DNA from: Paludibacter sp.
GTDB lineage: Bacteria > Bacteroidota > Bacteroidia > Bacteroidales > Paludibacteraceae
NCBI GenBank assembly: GCA_019163375.1
Contig: JAFLKK010000007.1
Location: 678,967 to 742,966 of the forward strand
Length of the DNA: 64,000 nt
Reading direction: 5' to 3'
In this document: positions 27,024-37,005 of the stretch, in pieces
Numbering within the stretch: position 1 is the stretch's first letter
Layout: the number at the start of each line of letters is the position of its first letter
Made by a program: the position numbers and the translations under genes
The notes under the pieces: model-generated
Seen by the model: the letters and a program-made list of their open reading frames with translations, nothing else
The model's database searches: none
What the model was told of the DNA's origin: nothing

Positions 27024-29810
27024 ATGAATCGCAAACTCCTCATTGCTTTACTCGCAACAATTACCCTATCGGCAACATCACAAACCAAGTACAGCATCGA
27101 TGCGTCCGCCGCTACCGACCCGCTTAAAAATGTCAATTTCAAAATGGGTAATATCGGTGCAAAAGGATATGAGGTAGTGCTGAACAGTCAGTATCTCAGC
27201 ATTGGCGATAAACCAGTGATTCCTGTTATGGGCGAAATGCACTTAACGCGTGTTCCACGTAACTATTGGGAAGAAACATTACTGAAAATGAAAGCAGCCG
27301 GAGTCAACGTGATTGCTTTTTATGTATTTTGGAATCATCATGAGGAAATTGAAGGCCAATTTAATTGGTCGGAGAATTATGACGTTCGTGCCTTTGTAGA
27401 ACTTTGTGGTAAGCATGGTTTATATGCCTATCCGCGCATTGGTCCATGGGCACACGGCGAAGCCCGAAATGGGGGTTTTCCCGATTGGTTACTGCGAAAA
27501 AATCAACTTGTAGAAAGGAGTAATACTCCCGTTTATCAAAATTACGTGAAACGTTTTTATCACGAGATAGGTCAACAATTACAGGGTCTTTATTACAAAG
27601 ATGGAGGTCCGATCATCGGCATTCAGCTTGAGAATGAATATTGGCATGCCAAACAAGGCGAAGCACACATTATGTGGCTGAAAGAAACCGCCAAAGCTGA
27701 AGGAATGGACGTGCCTTTGTACACTGTTACCGGTTGGAAAAGTGGTTCTGTACCACCCTTCGAAGTGGTTCCACTCTTTGGAGCCTATCCCGATGCACCC
27801 TGGGCCAGTCATATAAAAAAAGAAATAAACGAAGAGAATTTCTGCTTTGATGCGTTTCGCGACAACGAAAAAATTGGCGATGAAACCGACAAATCCAAAC
27901 AATACATGGATTATAGCCAATATCCCTATTTCACTTGCGAGATGGGCATTGGCATTCAAAATACCTACCATCGCCGATTAATTATCGACCCGAAAGATGG
28001 ACTGGCAATGGTTACCGCCAAGTTAGGATCAGGTAGCAACTTGATTGGTTATTATGTTTTTGCAGGCGGAAGCAATCCGCAAGGCATACTTCATGCACAA
28101 ACTGAAGATCAAGATGAGACGGGTTATTGGAATCACAACCCCGATAAATCATATGATTTTCAGGCAGCCATTCTCGAAACGGGCGAAACAAGCAGAGCCT
28201 ATCGTGAAGTGAAAAAGCTTCACTATTTTCTTTCCGATTTCGGGCAAGAGCTGGCTCCCGCCACTCCGGTTATTGCTACCAAGCGTCCAAATGACATCCA
28301 ATTGGCAGTGCGTAGAAATGGCAACTCCGGTTTCTTGTTTGGTATCAATTATTGCCGTTATATTCCACGCGAACCACGTAAAAATGTGCAGTTTGAAGTG
28401 AAACTACCTACCGAAACATTGATCTTTCCTAAAAAAGGAATCAATATTCCCGATAGTACCGTATTTATTTGGCCATTTAATTTGCAACTGGATAATATTC
28501 AGCTAAATTATGCCACTGCACAGCCGCTTTGTAAGTTGGACGATGCCTATGTTTTCCACGCGAATGGGGGTGTTAAACCGGAATTTTGTGTGGATGCGCT
28601 AAATGTTACAGATATTACTATCGATAAAAAATCTATCTCTGTAAAGAACGGAAAATTCATTTTTACGGTCGACCAGCCGGGAATGGAAACTTCTATTGTC
28701 ATTAAAAAAACGGATGGAAAAGCCACAAGAATAATCGTGTTGAATGAAGCCGAAGCTCGCAATGCATGGGTTTTTAATGTTAAAAATAGAAAAGAGCTCT
28801 ATATCTCGGAAGCCGATTTGTATCTGAATGGTGGAAAGTTGAATATCATTTCAAAAACTGCCACCATAAATTTTTACAAATATGGAAACCCCACAAATTT
28901 TAGGCTAAATGGTCAAGTTATATCGTCAAAAGCTGAAGGTGTATTTACACTTTATTCTATCATTCAGCCCAAAACGATATTTGAAATTAAAGCCGAACCA
29001 AAACCCATCCTGGCAGATGCAGTATGGCTTCAGTCGAACAGTGAAGCAAAGCTGTCGGGAAAGCTTCAATTATTTCATCGCTTTATTACTAAGGAATTCA
29101 GTTTGGAAAACACATCACGTATTCGTTCGGCAATCATGTATCTGGCTCCCGAAACCGACTGTCGTTTGAATATAAATAATCGCTGGGTGGCGCAACCCAT
29201 TAAATCGAACACAATTAATGCAATCGATATTACCGGCTACGCGCAGACTGGCGAGAATAAATTATATCTCGATTTTCCTCTAACTGAAGGCGTGAAAGGA
29301 TATGCTGCAAAAGTAGTGGTTGAGTATTACAATACGCAACGCGTGGAATTTGTTACCGATCAGTCGTGGTTGACTAAAGATGCTTACAATTATCCATCAG
29401 AATTAAAATCCTTGGGCGATTTTGGTGTTACTAAACAAATGATTGCTGCACCCGCAATTTTCCAAAATATGGACATTGACCAATGGAAAGAATGGAATAT
29501 CCACATTCCTTATGGCGCTCTCAAAAATGCGCATCAAGTCTATTTATCGCTCTCGTACACAGGTGATGTTGGTCAACTTTACCTCGGACATCAATTGGTA
29601 GGTGATAATTTCAATGCTAATGTGCCATGGAGAGTGGCACTTAACCGATTGGATTTTTCGGCCGAAGGTCAAAATTTGAAACTGCTGATTACGCCGGCAC
29701 ATTACACCCGCATGTTTCAGGACTCACCTACCCCTGTCAGTGAAATTGGTAAAGCAATGCTAAAAGAACTAAAGGTTGAAAGCGATAATCAAGTAGAATT
29801 GGAGCGATAA
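27024..29810 (+). CDS. Exported GH35 family beta-galactosidase
   Basis: The 928-residue protein has a signal peptide (MNRKLLIALLATITLSATSQ) and an N-terminal TIM barrel of glycoside hydrolase family 35. The acid/base glutamate is Glu205 in QLENEYWH and the nucleophile Glu306 in FTCEMGIG. Motifs MGEMHLTRVPRNYWEE and IGPWAHGEARNGGFPDWLL are typical. The C-terminal half holds beta-sandwich domains. The enzyme should release terminal beta-galactose from plant cell wall galactans or similar glycans in the periplasm or at the cell surface. It lies after galK-galM and faces a PL9-like pectate lyase gene, which suggests use of rhamnogalacturonan or pectic side chains. Confidence 0.95.
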   Translation: MNRKLLIALLATITLSATSQTKYSIDASAATDPLKNVNFKMGNIGAKGYEVVLNSQYLSIGDKPVIPVMGEMHLTRVPRNYWEETLLKMKAAGVNVIAFYVFWNHHEEIEGQFNWSENYDVRAFVELCGKHGLYAYPRIGPWAHGEARNGGFPDWLLRKNQLVERSNTPVYQNYVKRFYHEIGQQLQGLYYKDGGPIIGIQLENEYWHAKQGEAHIMWLKETAKAEGMDVPLYTVTGWKSGSVPPFEVVPLFGAYPDAPWASHIKKEINEENFCFDAFRDNEKIGDETDKSKQYMDYSQYPYFTCEMGIGIQNTYHRRLIIDPKDGLAMVTAKLGSGSNLIGYYVFAGGSNPQGILHAQTEDQDETGYWNHNPDKSYDFQAAILETGETSRAYREVKKLHYFLSDFGQELAPATPVIATKRPNDIQLAVRRNGNSGFLFGINYCRYIPREPRKNVQFEVKLPTETLIFPKKGINIPDSTVFIWPFNLQLDNIQLNYATAQPLCKLDDAYVFHANGGVKPEFCVDALNVTDITIDKKSISVKNGKFIFTVDQPGMETSIVIKKTDGKATRIIVLNEAEARNAWVFNVKNRKELYISEADLYLNGGKLNIISKTATINFYKYGNPTNFRLNGQVISSKAEGVFTLYSIIQPKTIFEIKAEPKPILADAVWLQSNSEAKLSGKLQLFHRFITKEFSLENTSRIRSAIMYLAPETDCRLNINNRWVAQPIKSNTINAIDITGYAQTGENKLYLDFPLTEGVKGYAAKVVVEYYNTQRVEFVTDQSWLTKDAYNYPSELKSLGDFGVTKQMIAAPAIFQNMDIDQWKEWNIHIPYGALKNAHQVYLSLSYTGDVGQLYLGHQLVGDNFNANVPWRVALNRLDFSAEGQNLKLLITPAHYTRMFQDSPTPVSEIGKAMLKELKVESDNQVELER

Positions 29811-29822
29811 CAAAATTTGTTT

Positions 29823-29859
29823 AGCAAGGCAGGTTTATAATTGGTAAACCTGTCTTGCT
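29823..29859. terminator. Terminator hairpin between the convergent GH35 and PL9 genes
   Basis: A 15-base stem with one mismatch (29823-29837 and 29845-29859) lies in the 68-base gap between two convergent genes. There is no strong T run on either side. Confidence 0.6.
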
Positions 29860-29878
29860 GTGAGATTGATATCATACT

Positions 29879-31405
29879 TTAATTCACCAATACTTTCCTA
29901 TTGCTAGAAACACCATTTTGCGCAATAATATGCAAAAGATAAACACCCCGGGCACGATTATTTGTTGGAATAGATATTGAAGTTGTACTTTGTTGTAAAG
30001 TAAACACTTTTGTCCCCGAGAGTTGAAATAACTCCACCGCAGCAATCGAACCACTAACAACTATTTCGTTATTTACCCTCACATAACGAACCACGATATC
30101 CGAATCGAGAACAGGAGTGGTAAGTGCTGTGCCTGGATTGTATTCAAATGGCCCAATATCGGGAGCAATTCCGACAAATGGCAATGCCACATCTGTACCG
30201 ACATTTATCAATCCGGAAGTACTTTTGAGTCTAAAAAGGCCATCCATGTATGGCAAGGATCCATCTACATTGCGATCGACTTTTGCATTAGCAGTAGTTA
30301 CGCTTAAAAAATCTGTAGCCGAAGCAGTAATTCCATTCCACGAATTAGTTTTAAAAACCGTACTTGAATGGAACGAATTACCATTGCCGGCACCAATAGC
30401 AATGTTATTCGCAAAAATATGTGCGCCACGCGTATCATTATTATTGGGGAAACTGAAAGCACGCCCGTCATTATACGAAATACAGTTGGAACAGATAACC
30501 TTACCAACACTATTGTTTTGATCAAAACCTTTGTTGCTTGAACTCATAATCCGATGTCCAATAGAAATACAACGAATTAATGTTGCACCGCCTAAAGCTC
30601 CATTTCCTCCCACTTTAAAACCATTGCCATTACCGGTATTTGTCACCAGCCCAACCGAATTTCCGGGATAATCAGTCACATCGTAACTGCTCAGACCGTT
30701 TTCCATTACCCAGCAATCTTCGAAATATATATCGTTTTGCGAACCATAACAATCATACCCATCATCCGAATTTTCCCAAGATCTGCAGCGGATAAACCGA
30801 TTCCCTCTGCCCACAGTCAATTTACACGCAAAACCATCGGCATTGCCTCCAGCTCCGCCGGATGTTTTGAAATCGAAATTCCGAAAGGCATCGCAATCAA
30901 TTATATCGTTATAGGCTGCAGTTCCACCCGTAATTTGCAAACCGGCATCACAGTTCTTATAAAACCTGCAATTTTGTATCATATTATACGATCCCTGGAT
31001 ATGCATCCCATTATCACCGGCACGTGTAATATCAAGTCCATGAATAAAATAATAATCTTTCGACACCGATACTCCACGCTCACCGGCTGCATTTGTCCCC
31101 GAATATCCCCGATCGAAAAAGTCGAGTACCGGCCGCGTGTCACCGGGATATGCCCAGATATTTATATAAGCAGATGCGTTTCCACCCACATTCAGGCTCA
31201 ATTGTGAGGTCATCATATACTGCCCACCCCTTATGTATACCGTATCACCGCCCACTGCCTTCGATATAGCTGAAGAAATGTTGTAAGGCGAGGCCAATGT
31301 GCCCAAACCTGTAGACATACCGGTAACTGCAGCTACATATTTTTTTGCACTCAAAGAATTAAGACTGCAAATGATTATCAAAATTGAGATAATTCGTGTT
31401 TTCAT
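29879..31405 (-). CDS. PL9-like pectate lyase / parallel beta-helix protein with T9SS sorting tail
   Basis: I place the start at 31405, where a signal peptide begins (MKTRIISILIIICSLNSLSA), giving 508 residues; the frame extends 36 codons further upstream without a signal. The body is a right-handed beta-helix. The PL9 calcium-site signature is present as NADGFACKL, then RSWENSDDGYDCYGS, with the clustered Asp residues expected of Pel9A-like enzymes. The last 75 residues match a T9SS type A sorting domain ending in GVYLLHIIAQNG and KVLVN. It should cleave polygalacturonate by beta-elimination outside the cell. Confidence 0.9.
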   Translation of the reverse strand: MKTRIISILIIICSLNSLSAKKYVAAVTGMSTGLGTLASPYNISSAISKAVGGDTVYIRGGQYMMTSQLSLNVGGNASAYINIWAYPGDTRPVLDFFDRGYSGTNAAGERGVSVSKDYYFIHGLDITRAGDNGMHIQGSYNMIQNCRFYKNCDAGLQITGGTAAYNDIIDCDAFRNFDFKTSGGAGGNADGFACKLTVGRGNRFIRCRSWENSDDGYDCYGSQNDIYFEDCWVMENGLSSYDVTDYPGNSVGLVTNTGNGNGFKVGGNGALGGATLIRCISIGHRIMSSSNKGFDQNNSVGKVICSNCISYNDGRAFSFPNNNDTRGAHIFANNIAIGAGNGNSFHSSTVFKTNSWNGITASATDFLSVTTANAKVDRNVDGSLPYMDGLFRLKSTSGLINVGTDVALPFVGIAPDIGPFEYNPGTALTTPVLDSDIVVRYVRVNNEIVVSGSIAAVELFQLSGTKVFTLQQSTTSISIPTNNRARGVYLLHIIAQNGVSSNRKVLVN

Positions 31406-31866
31406 TCGTTTATAATTTTTTGGTTTGTAAATATAGTTCGCACTTGTATTGTTTTGTGTGGATAAATTTATGGATAATGTGGACAAACGGAGGATGTTTG
31501 GTATTTTAACCATACAGTATAGGAACTTGCATTTTTACTTTTTTAAAACCATTCGTATTGTTTTAAATCTATTTTTATTCTTCGTGTAATAGGTAATATT
31601 TAAGGGGGGAATTTTAAATAATATTACAGATGAAAATAAATTTAATATGTATTATTATTCAATTTTATTTTTTTTTAGTGCATCGGAAATGATACCTGAG
31701 TAAAGTGCCTTACTAACAGTGGAATTGATAGTTTACTATTTTTTCAAAAATCAAAGAAATATGTATTATAACTAATTAAAAAGTGACGATTTGAACCTCA
31801 ATATTACATATGAATTATAATTTAATACTAATTACGAGTATATAAGGAAAAATTTCTTTAATTCGT
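31406..31866. other. AT-rich intergenic region without a visible gene
   Basis: The region between the divergent PL9-like gene and pckA is strongly AT-rich with stop codons in every frame. It must hold the promoters of both genes; only the pckA promoter at its right end is recognisable. Confidence 0.5.
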
Positions 31867-31896
31867 TTTGCACTATAAAAAAAATATGTACATTTG
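31867..31896 (+). promoter_or_regulatory. Promoter for pckA
   Basis: TTTG at 31867-31870, an 18-base spacer and TACATTTG at 31889-31896. This leaves a leader of about 80 bases before the ATG. Confidence 0.7.
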
Positions 31897-31980
31897 TAGG
31901 GTCGGAGAAGTATTTTCGAGCGTTGTAAAAACCCAAGAGAGACGTTAAATATAATATAGAATCATTAATCAGAAAAACAA

Positions 31981-33576
31981 ATGGCAAATTTAGATTTATC
32001 AAAGTATGGTATTTCGGGCAATTTCGAAATTGTTCACAATCCAACTTACGAAGAATTATTTCAAGCAGAAATTGATCCTGCAAACGAAGGTTTTGAAAAA
32101 GGTGTATTGACAACATCGGGTGCAATATCGGTTGATACCGGTAAATTCACAGGTCGTTCACCTAAAGATAAATTTTTCGTAAAAGATGCAGTAACTGATG
32201 AGCATCTTTGGTGGGATGGTACCATCAACCGTCCAACTACTCCGGAAGTATTTGATCACTGTAAAGACTTGGTAACAAAACAACTTTCGACAGCTAAAAA
32301 ACTATATGTAGTTGATACTTTTTGCGGTACAAACGAAGATACCCGTATGAAAGTACGTTTTATAATGGAAGTAGCATGGCAAGCTCACTTTGTGACTAAC
32401 ATGTTTATCCGTCCTTCGCACTACGAATTGGCGAACTATGGTGAACCTGATTTTGTAACTTTGAATGGATCGAAAACATCTAATCCTAACTGGAAAGAAC
32501 AAGGTTTGAACTCTGAAGTGTTTACGTTGTTCAATCTGACTACAAAAATGCAGGTTATTGGTGGTACGTGGTACGGTGGCGAAATGAAAAAAGGTATTTT
32601 CGCATTGCAAAACTACTATTTGCCATTACGTGGTATTGCTTCTATGCACTGCTCGGCTAACGTAGGTGCAGAAGGTGATGTAGCTATCTTCTTTGGTCTT
32701 TCAGGAACCGGTAAAACAACTCTTTCTGCCGATCCAAAACGTTACCTGATTGGTGATGATGAGCACGGTTGGGATAACAATGGTGTATTCAACTACGAAG
32801 GTGGTTGCTATGCTAAAGTAATTGATCTTGAAAAAGACAAAGAACCGGATATCTGGAGAGCTATTCGCCGCGATGCTTTATTGGAAAATGTAACTGTATT
32901 AGCAGATGGTACCCCTGATTACACTGCTGCTGCTTCAAAAACTGAAAACACCCGTGTTTCTTACCCAATTTATCATATCAACAAAATCGTTGCTCCTTCA
33001 CGCGCAGGACACGCTTCTAAAATTATTTACTTGTCGGCTGATGCATTTGGTGTATTGCCTCCGGTATCTATTTTGGATGAGAAGTCAGCTCAGTATCACT
33101 TCCTTTCAGGCTTTACTTCAAAATTAGCCGGAACAGAACGTGGTATTACTGAACCGGTTCCTTCATTCTCACCGGCATTTGGTGAGGCGTTCTTGACATT
33201 GCACCCAACCATGTATGCTAAAACCCTGATTGGAAAAGCAAAAGAACACAATGCTAAAGTTTATTTGGTAAACACTGGATGGAACGGTACCGGAAAACGT
33301 ATTTCGTTGAAAAACACCCGTGCCATTATCGATGCTATTATCGATGGTTCAATCGAAAAAGCTGAAACTATCAAAGTGCCTATTCTGAACTTAGTTGCTC
33401 CTGTTGCTTTGAACAATGTTGATGGTGGTATTCTTGATCCACGTGATACGTATGCTGATGTTGCAGAATGGGAAACAAAGGCCAAATCTCTTGCTGCTAA
33501 ATACATCAAGAACTTTGAACAATACTGCGACAATGAAGATGCGAAAGCATTGATTCCTTCAGGACCACAATTGTAA
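31981..33576 (+). CDS. pckA: ATP-dependent phosphoenolpyruvate carboxykinase
   Basis: The 531-residue protein has the ATP-type PEPCK signatures: the P-loop [10 protein letters not shown] near residues 239-248, the kinase-2 metal site [10 protein letters not shown] right after it, and GRSPKDKF near residue 59. It interconverts oxaloacetate and PEP using ADP/ATP. In fermenting Bacteroidetes it usually runs towards oxaloacetate, fixing CO2 and saving energy on the way to succinate or propionate. The coding sequence is rich in codons typical of highly expressed genes. It has a clear promoter and terminator. Confidence 0.97.
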   Translation: MANLDLSKYGISGNFEIVHNPTYEELFQAEIDPANEGFEKGVLTTSGAISVDTGKFTGRSPKDKFFVKDAVTDEHLWWDGTINRPTTPEVFDHCKDLVTKQLSTAKKLYVVDTFCGTNEDTRMKVRFIMEVAWQAHFVTNMFIRPSHYELANYGEPDFVTLNGSKTSNPNWKEQGLNSEVFTLFNLTTKMQVIGGTWYGGEMKKGIFALQNYYLPLRGIASMHCSANVGAEGDVAIFFGLSGTGKTTLSADPKRYLIGDDEHGWDNNGVFNYEGGCYAKVIDLEKDKEPDIWRAIRRDALLENVTVLADGTPDYTAAASKTENTRVSYPIYHINKIVAPSRAGHASKIIYLSADAFGVLPPVSILDEKSAQYHFLSGFTSKLAGTERGITEPVPSFSPAFGEAFLTLHPTMYAKTLIGKAKEHNAKVYLVNTGWNGTGKRISLKNTRAIIDAIIDGSIEKAETIKVPILNLVAPVALNNVDGGILDPRDTYADVAEWETKAKSLAAKYIKNFEQYCDNEDAKALIPSGPQL

Positions 33577-33623
33577 CTTTAGACAAAGGAGTCAAGAACA
33601 AAGAATCAAGACTTTAATATAGA

Positions 33624-33657
33624 ATGAGCTGTTCGAATTTCGGACAGCTCATTTTTG
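33624..33657 (+). terminator. Terminator after pckA
   Basis: ATGAGCTGT at 33624-33632 pairs with ACAGCTCAT at 33644-33652 and is followed by a T run. Confidence 0.8.
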
Positions 33658-33716
33658 GTTTGTGTATTTACAAAATCCATTTCTGCTTTTTTTGAGGCAA
33701 AATAACTATCTATGAC

Positions 33717-34178
33717 TTAAGAAAGTATTTCCTTTCCCACAATTTCAGCCGCAAAAGCCACACAGCGGGTACAGGGTCGGGTAACATAATACGCTTTATT
33801 ACGCTCAGAGGCCTCGGGCTTCTCAGGAGCATGTTTTATCTTCAACAAGTCAGCGCATATATACGAACCCATCTGAAGTTTGAATTCCTTTGCTGTACGT
33901 TGCACTGCTGCATAATTTGTGTTTTTTGAGACTTTATCTTTGGGGTCGGCATTTGGATAGTGCAAACCCAGTATCAGAAACATCCCCGAAACGGCACCGC
34001 AAACTTCCCGCAATCTTCCCATTCCACCGCCGAAAGAAGTCGCCAGTTTAGATGCTGTTACTGCATCAACACCGTACATATCAGAATAGGCCATAAATAC
34101 AGCCTGTGAGCAATTATAGCCCTCTTCAAACAAGGCAACAGCCTTCTCTACTCTTTTGTCTAATTCTTCGTTATTCAT
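33717..34178 (-). CDS. C_GCAxxG_C_C family protein
   Basis: The 153-residue protein carries the family's spaced cysteines: YNCSQAVFMA near residue 22, REVCGAVSGMFLILG near residue 57, SYICADLL near residue 104, and PCTRCVAFAA near residue 135. The family is thought to bind a metal or redox cofactor and is often linked to redox or molybdopterin-type functions, but has no proven activity. It is the last gene of the minus-strand run, 44 bases after the YeiH-like gene, so the two are probably co-transcribed. Confidence 0.9.
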   Translation of the reverse strand: MNNEELDKRVEKAVALFEEGYNCSQAVFMAYSDMYGVDAVTASKLATSFGGGMGRLREVCGAVSGMFLILGLHYPNADPKDKVSKNTNYAAVQRTAKEFKLQMGSYICADLLKIKHAPEKPEASERNKAYYVTRPCTRCVAFAAEIVGKEILS

Positions 34179-34222
34179 ATCTAATTTTTACTTAGCTCTT
34201 GATTTCTTACTCCTTGATTCTA

Positions 34223-35194
34223 TTAATAAAGAAAACAGATAAATCCCAAACTAACAACAGCAATAAAAATCCACAATGTCAGGCCTAAAACCAACGGTCT
34301 CAGTCCTACCGATTTTAGTGTTGCTCGTGACAGACCTGCACCGATAAAGAAAAGCGTAATCGTCAAACACTGTCTCGAAACTGCCACTATTCCATGTGTC
34401 AAAGTTTTCGGGATATTTAAATATGTATTCATTACCATGGCCAGAATAAATAAGAAAATAAACCACGGAATAAAAACTTTGTCGCCTTTTGATTTAAAAT
34501 AAATTGAAGTAAAAACGGATAGTGGGATAATCCACAAGGCGCGAGTCAGTTTCACTGTTGTTGCCACTTTTAAAGCTTCCTCGCCAAAAGTGGCTCCAGC
34601 ACCCACTACCGAACTGGTATCGTGAATAGCAATAGCCGCCCACATGCCAAACTGATGTTGTGACAGATGAAACAAATGTCCCAACACAGGAAACAGGAAT
34701 AATGCAATAGCATTCAGCACAAAAATGGTAGCAAGCGAAACCGACATTTCGCATTCATCGGCCTTGGCTATCGGCCCTACAGCAGCAATGGCACTTCCCC
34801 CACAAATAGCGGTTCCGGAAGCGATAAGAAATGAAGGAATCTTCGAGATTCCGAGCCATTTACCCACCGTAATTCCGATAAAAAGAACACTCACTACCGA
34901 AAACATCGTAAAAAACATTCCATCCGAACCGGCCTTTACCGAGTCGAGCAAATTCATACCAAACCCTAGCCCTACTACCGATATTTGGAGTAGGTATTTT
35001 GATACAAACTTATTAAGTTCTGAAAAAGGAGAATCAATAGTCAGTGCCAGAGTCAATCCCGAAAATAGCGCTATCGGAGGCGAAACGTATGGCGTACAAC
35101 AACCTGCAACCAACAGTATATAAATTATTTTTCTAGCTAATTTTTTCGGATGATCAGTTACTTTCTCTTTGTAGTTTAGTTCTGCTTTATTCAT
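34223..35194 (-). CDS. YeiH family putative sulfate/sulfite exporter
   Basis: The 323-residue membrane protein has about nine to ten helices. YeiH/UPF0324 signatures are ASGTAICGGSAIAAVGPIAK and MWAAIAIHDTSSVVGAG. Homologues are predicted exporters of sulfate or related anions; in enterobacteria yeiH lies beside the LysR regulator gene yeiE. Here too a LysR gene lies next to it, 78 bases upstream on the same strand. A candidate promoter lies in that gap. Confidence 0.9.
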   Translation of the reverse strand: MNKAELNYKEKVTDHPKKLARKIIYILLVAGCCTPYVSPPIALFSGLTLALTIDSPFSELNKFVSKYLLQISVVGLGFGMNLLDSVKAGSDGMFFTMFSVVSVLFIGITVGKWLGISKIPSFLIASGTAICGGSAIAAVGPIAKADECEMSVSLATIFVLNAIALFLFPVLGHLFHLSQHQFGMWAAIAIHDTSSVVGAGATFGEEALKVATTVKLTRALWIIPLSVFTSIYFKSKGDKVFIPWFIFLFILAMVMNTYLNIPKTLTHGIVAVSRQCLTITLFFIGAGLSRATLKSVGLRPLVLGLTLWIFIAVVSLGFICFLY

Positions 35195-35220
35195 TTTCGA
35201 GTACTTTGTTTTTGACGGTA

Positions 35221-35248
35221 CAAAGCTAACTCTATTTTGATTAACAAA
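35221..35248 (-). promoter_or_regulatory. Candidate promoter for the YeiH-like gene
   Basis: On the minus strand TTTG (35245-35248), a 16-base spacer and TAGCTTTG (35221-35228). The -7 match is good but the spacing is short. Confidence 0.45.
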
Positions 35249-35272
35249 GTGATAGTTATTACTTATGACTGA

Positions 35273-36166
35273 TTACTTGAAGTTATAGTGATTTGCAAAC
35301 TTCATGAATAATTCGGGTAATCCTTCCGTCTCGCCATAGAGTTGAATAAAATGAAATGTCCTTTCCAAATTCAGGTCTTTGACATCCACAATTCGTAATG
35401 TATTATTTTTCAATTCATCTAAAATTGAATGAATAGACAGAAAAGCCATGCAATTGGAATGAAGTAAATACGATTTTATACTTTCACTGCTTCCAAGTTG
35501 CATTTCGCATTTTAAATCGGATAATTTAATGTTATGTGGTTTTAAAGCATGAGCAATTACTTCCAGAGTCCCCGAACCGGGTTCGCGTAATAAAAGCGGA
35601 GTAGTGAGCAATGTGTCTATTGATATTTCTTTTTGTGCCACCAATGGATGGTTTGAGGCTACCACCGGTACAATTTCATCACGAATAAATTCTGTGTATT
35701 TGAATAAGGTGTTTTTCGACTGTCCCTCCACAATTCCGAAATCAATGCTATTGTTATTCAGTGCTTGCTCAATTTGTTCTGTGTTGTTGATAGTCAGCGA
35801 TACGCGAATATCTTCGTATCGTCTATGAAAATCGGCTAACAGAGGTGGAAGTACATATTGTGCGATGGTGGTACTGGCGCCAATGCGCAACTGTCCTTTG
35901 AATATCTCCGTTAAGGTGTTCAGGTCGAATTCAAGACTTCCATAGAGTCCGAATATCTGGTTGCAATAGTGAAGTAAAACACCACCGGCTTTGGTCAATT
36001 GAATTTTATTGCCATTGCGTTCGAAGAGCCTGACTTTATAGTGGCTTTCAATTTCCTGAATATGCTTGGAAACTGCCGGTTGAGTGATGCAAAGTTCGTC
36101 AGCAGCTTTGGTGAAGTTGAGACGCTTGGCAACTGTGTAAAATACTTTTAAACGAAAATCAAACAT
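35273..36166 (-). CDS. LysR family transcriptional regulator (YeiE/CysB-like position)
   Basis: The 297-residue protein has an N-terminal winged helix-turn-helix (FTKAADELCITQPAVSKHIQ, residues about 18-37) and a periplasmic-binding-type effector domain (GQLRIGASTTIAQYVLPPLL). It lies directly upstream of the YeiH-like gene and probably controls it. The effector may be a sulfur or redox-active anion by analogy with YeiE, which is an inference. Its start is six bases from the thioesterase stop, so it may also be carried on the longer upstream transcript. Confidence 0.93.
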   Translation of the reverse strand: MFDFRLKVFYTVAKRLNFTKAADELCITQPAVSKHIQEIESHYKVRLFERNGNKIQLTKAGGVLLHYCNQIFGLYGSLEFDLNTLTEIFKGQLRIGASTTIAQYVLPPLLADFHRRYEDIRVSLTINNTEQIEQALNNNSIDFGIVEGQSKNTLFKYTEFIRDEIVPVVASNHPLVAQKEISIDTLLTTPLLLREPGSGTLEVIAHALKPHNIKLSDLKCEMQLGSSESIKSYLLHSNCMAFLSIHSILDELKNNTLRIVDVKDLNLERTFHFIQLYGETEGLPELFMKFANHYNFK

Positions 36167-36172
36167 AACTTT

Positions 36173-36601
36173 TTACTTACAGATTAATTTTAGTTGAGAA
36201 TTTTCAGCTATAGCCGACAACAAGAAATTTGGTGCTGCACAAGGTTTCCAATTGTGTTTACCCACGAATGCAAGTTCTGTTTCAGCTTCATTTATTAGCT
36301 CGTCTTTTTCATTGTAGAGTTTATATGTAAACCATATACGGACTCCTTTTATAATTTTCAGTCTTGTTTTTACGGTAAGGAGTTCATCATAAGATGTCGT
36401 TTTTATAAACTTGAAGTTCATACTAATAACCGGGCACATCACACCTGCCTCTTCCATGCTATTATAAGGAACTCCAATACTACGAAGTAACTCCCAACGA
36501 GCTGATTCGTAGTATTTTGCATAATTTGCATGGTGCATTGTACCCATTTGATCTGTATCCGGATATTTTACCCTAAATTTATACTCGTGTACAATCATCA
36601 A
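36173..36601 (-). CDS. YbgC/FadM-type acyl-CoA thioesterase
   Basis: The 142-residue hot-dog fold protein shows the 4HBT signature: RVKYPDTDQMGTMHHANYAK with the catalytic Asp, followed by YYESARWELLRSIG. It hydrolyses acyl-CoA or acyl-ACP thioesters. It lies nine bases after the NifX-like gene and six bases before the LysR gene, so it seems to be in the same transcript, though no functional link is obvious. Confidence 0.9.
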   Translation of the reverse strand: MMIVHEYKFRVKYPDTDQMGTMHHANYAKYYESARWELLRSIGVPYNSMEEAGVMCPVISMNFKFIKTTSYDELLTVKTRLKIIKGVRIWFTYKLYNEKDELINEAETELAFVGKHNWKPCAAPNFLLSAIAENSQLKLICK

Positions 36602-36610
36602 AATTTTTTA

Positions 36611-36994
36611 TTAGTTATGACTACAAACATGTCCGTCTTCGTGATCATGACTATGAGCTGCGCAGCTCGCACCACCATCTAGCAGGTTTCCTTTTAGATA
36701 TTCTTCAACAAGTTCGTGAACATCGCCCTTACAATTACGAACAACCTGAATTTGTTGCTGAGCTAATTTGTTGATTGCTCCTTCTCCAATTCCTCCGGCA
36801 AGCATTACTTTTACATCCATTTTTGCCAAATCAAAAGCTATATCCGATTTACAACCGCAACCTTTTGGCGATTCAAGAATAGTCTCTGCTATGATTTCAT
36901 TTTTATCTGAAATAGCGAAAATAGTATAAAACTCACAATGTCCAAAGTGATTGTCAATTTGGTTCTTTTCTTTTGTTGGTACTGCAATTTTCAT
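36611..36994 (-). CDS. NifX/NifB-type dinitrogenase iron-molybdenum cofactor domain protein
   Basis: The 127-residue protein has the cofactor-binding fold of the NifX/NifB family, with DNHFGHCEFYTIF near residue 14 and the glycine-rich MLAGGIGEGAINKL. A CGCKSD cysteine pair follows ESPKG. The tail is rich in His and Cys (CAAHSHDHEDGHVCSHN), which suggests metal binding. No nitrogenase genes are present; these stand-alone domains occur widely in anaerobes with DUF134 and Gly/Cys small proteins and likely handle an iron-sulfur or molybdenum cluster. It is 11 bases after the small gene. Confidence 0.9.
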   Translation of the reverse strand: MKIAVPTKEKNQIDNHFGHCEFYTIFAISDKNEIIAETILESPKGCGCKSDIAFDLAKMDVKVMLAGGIGEGAINKLAQQQIQVVRNCKGDVHELVEEYLKGNLLDGGASCAAHSHDHEDGHVCSHN

Positions 36995-37005
36995 ATTTCT
37001 ATTTT

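Noticed and set aside
36611..36994. Evidence for nitrogen fixation from the NifX/NifB-like domain
   Set aside because: No nifHDK, nifE or nifN genes are in the window, and stand-alone domains of this type are common in non-fixing anaerobes.
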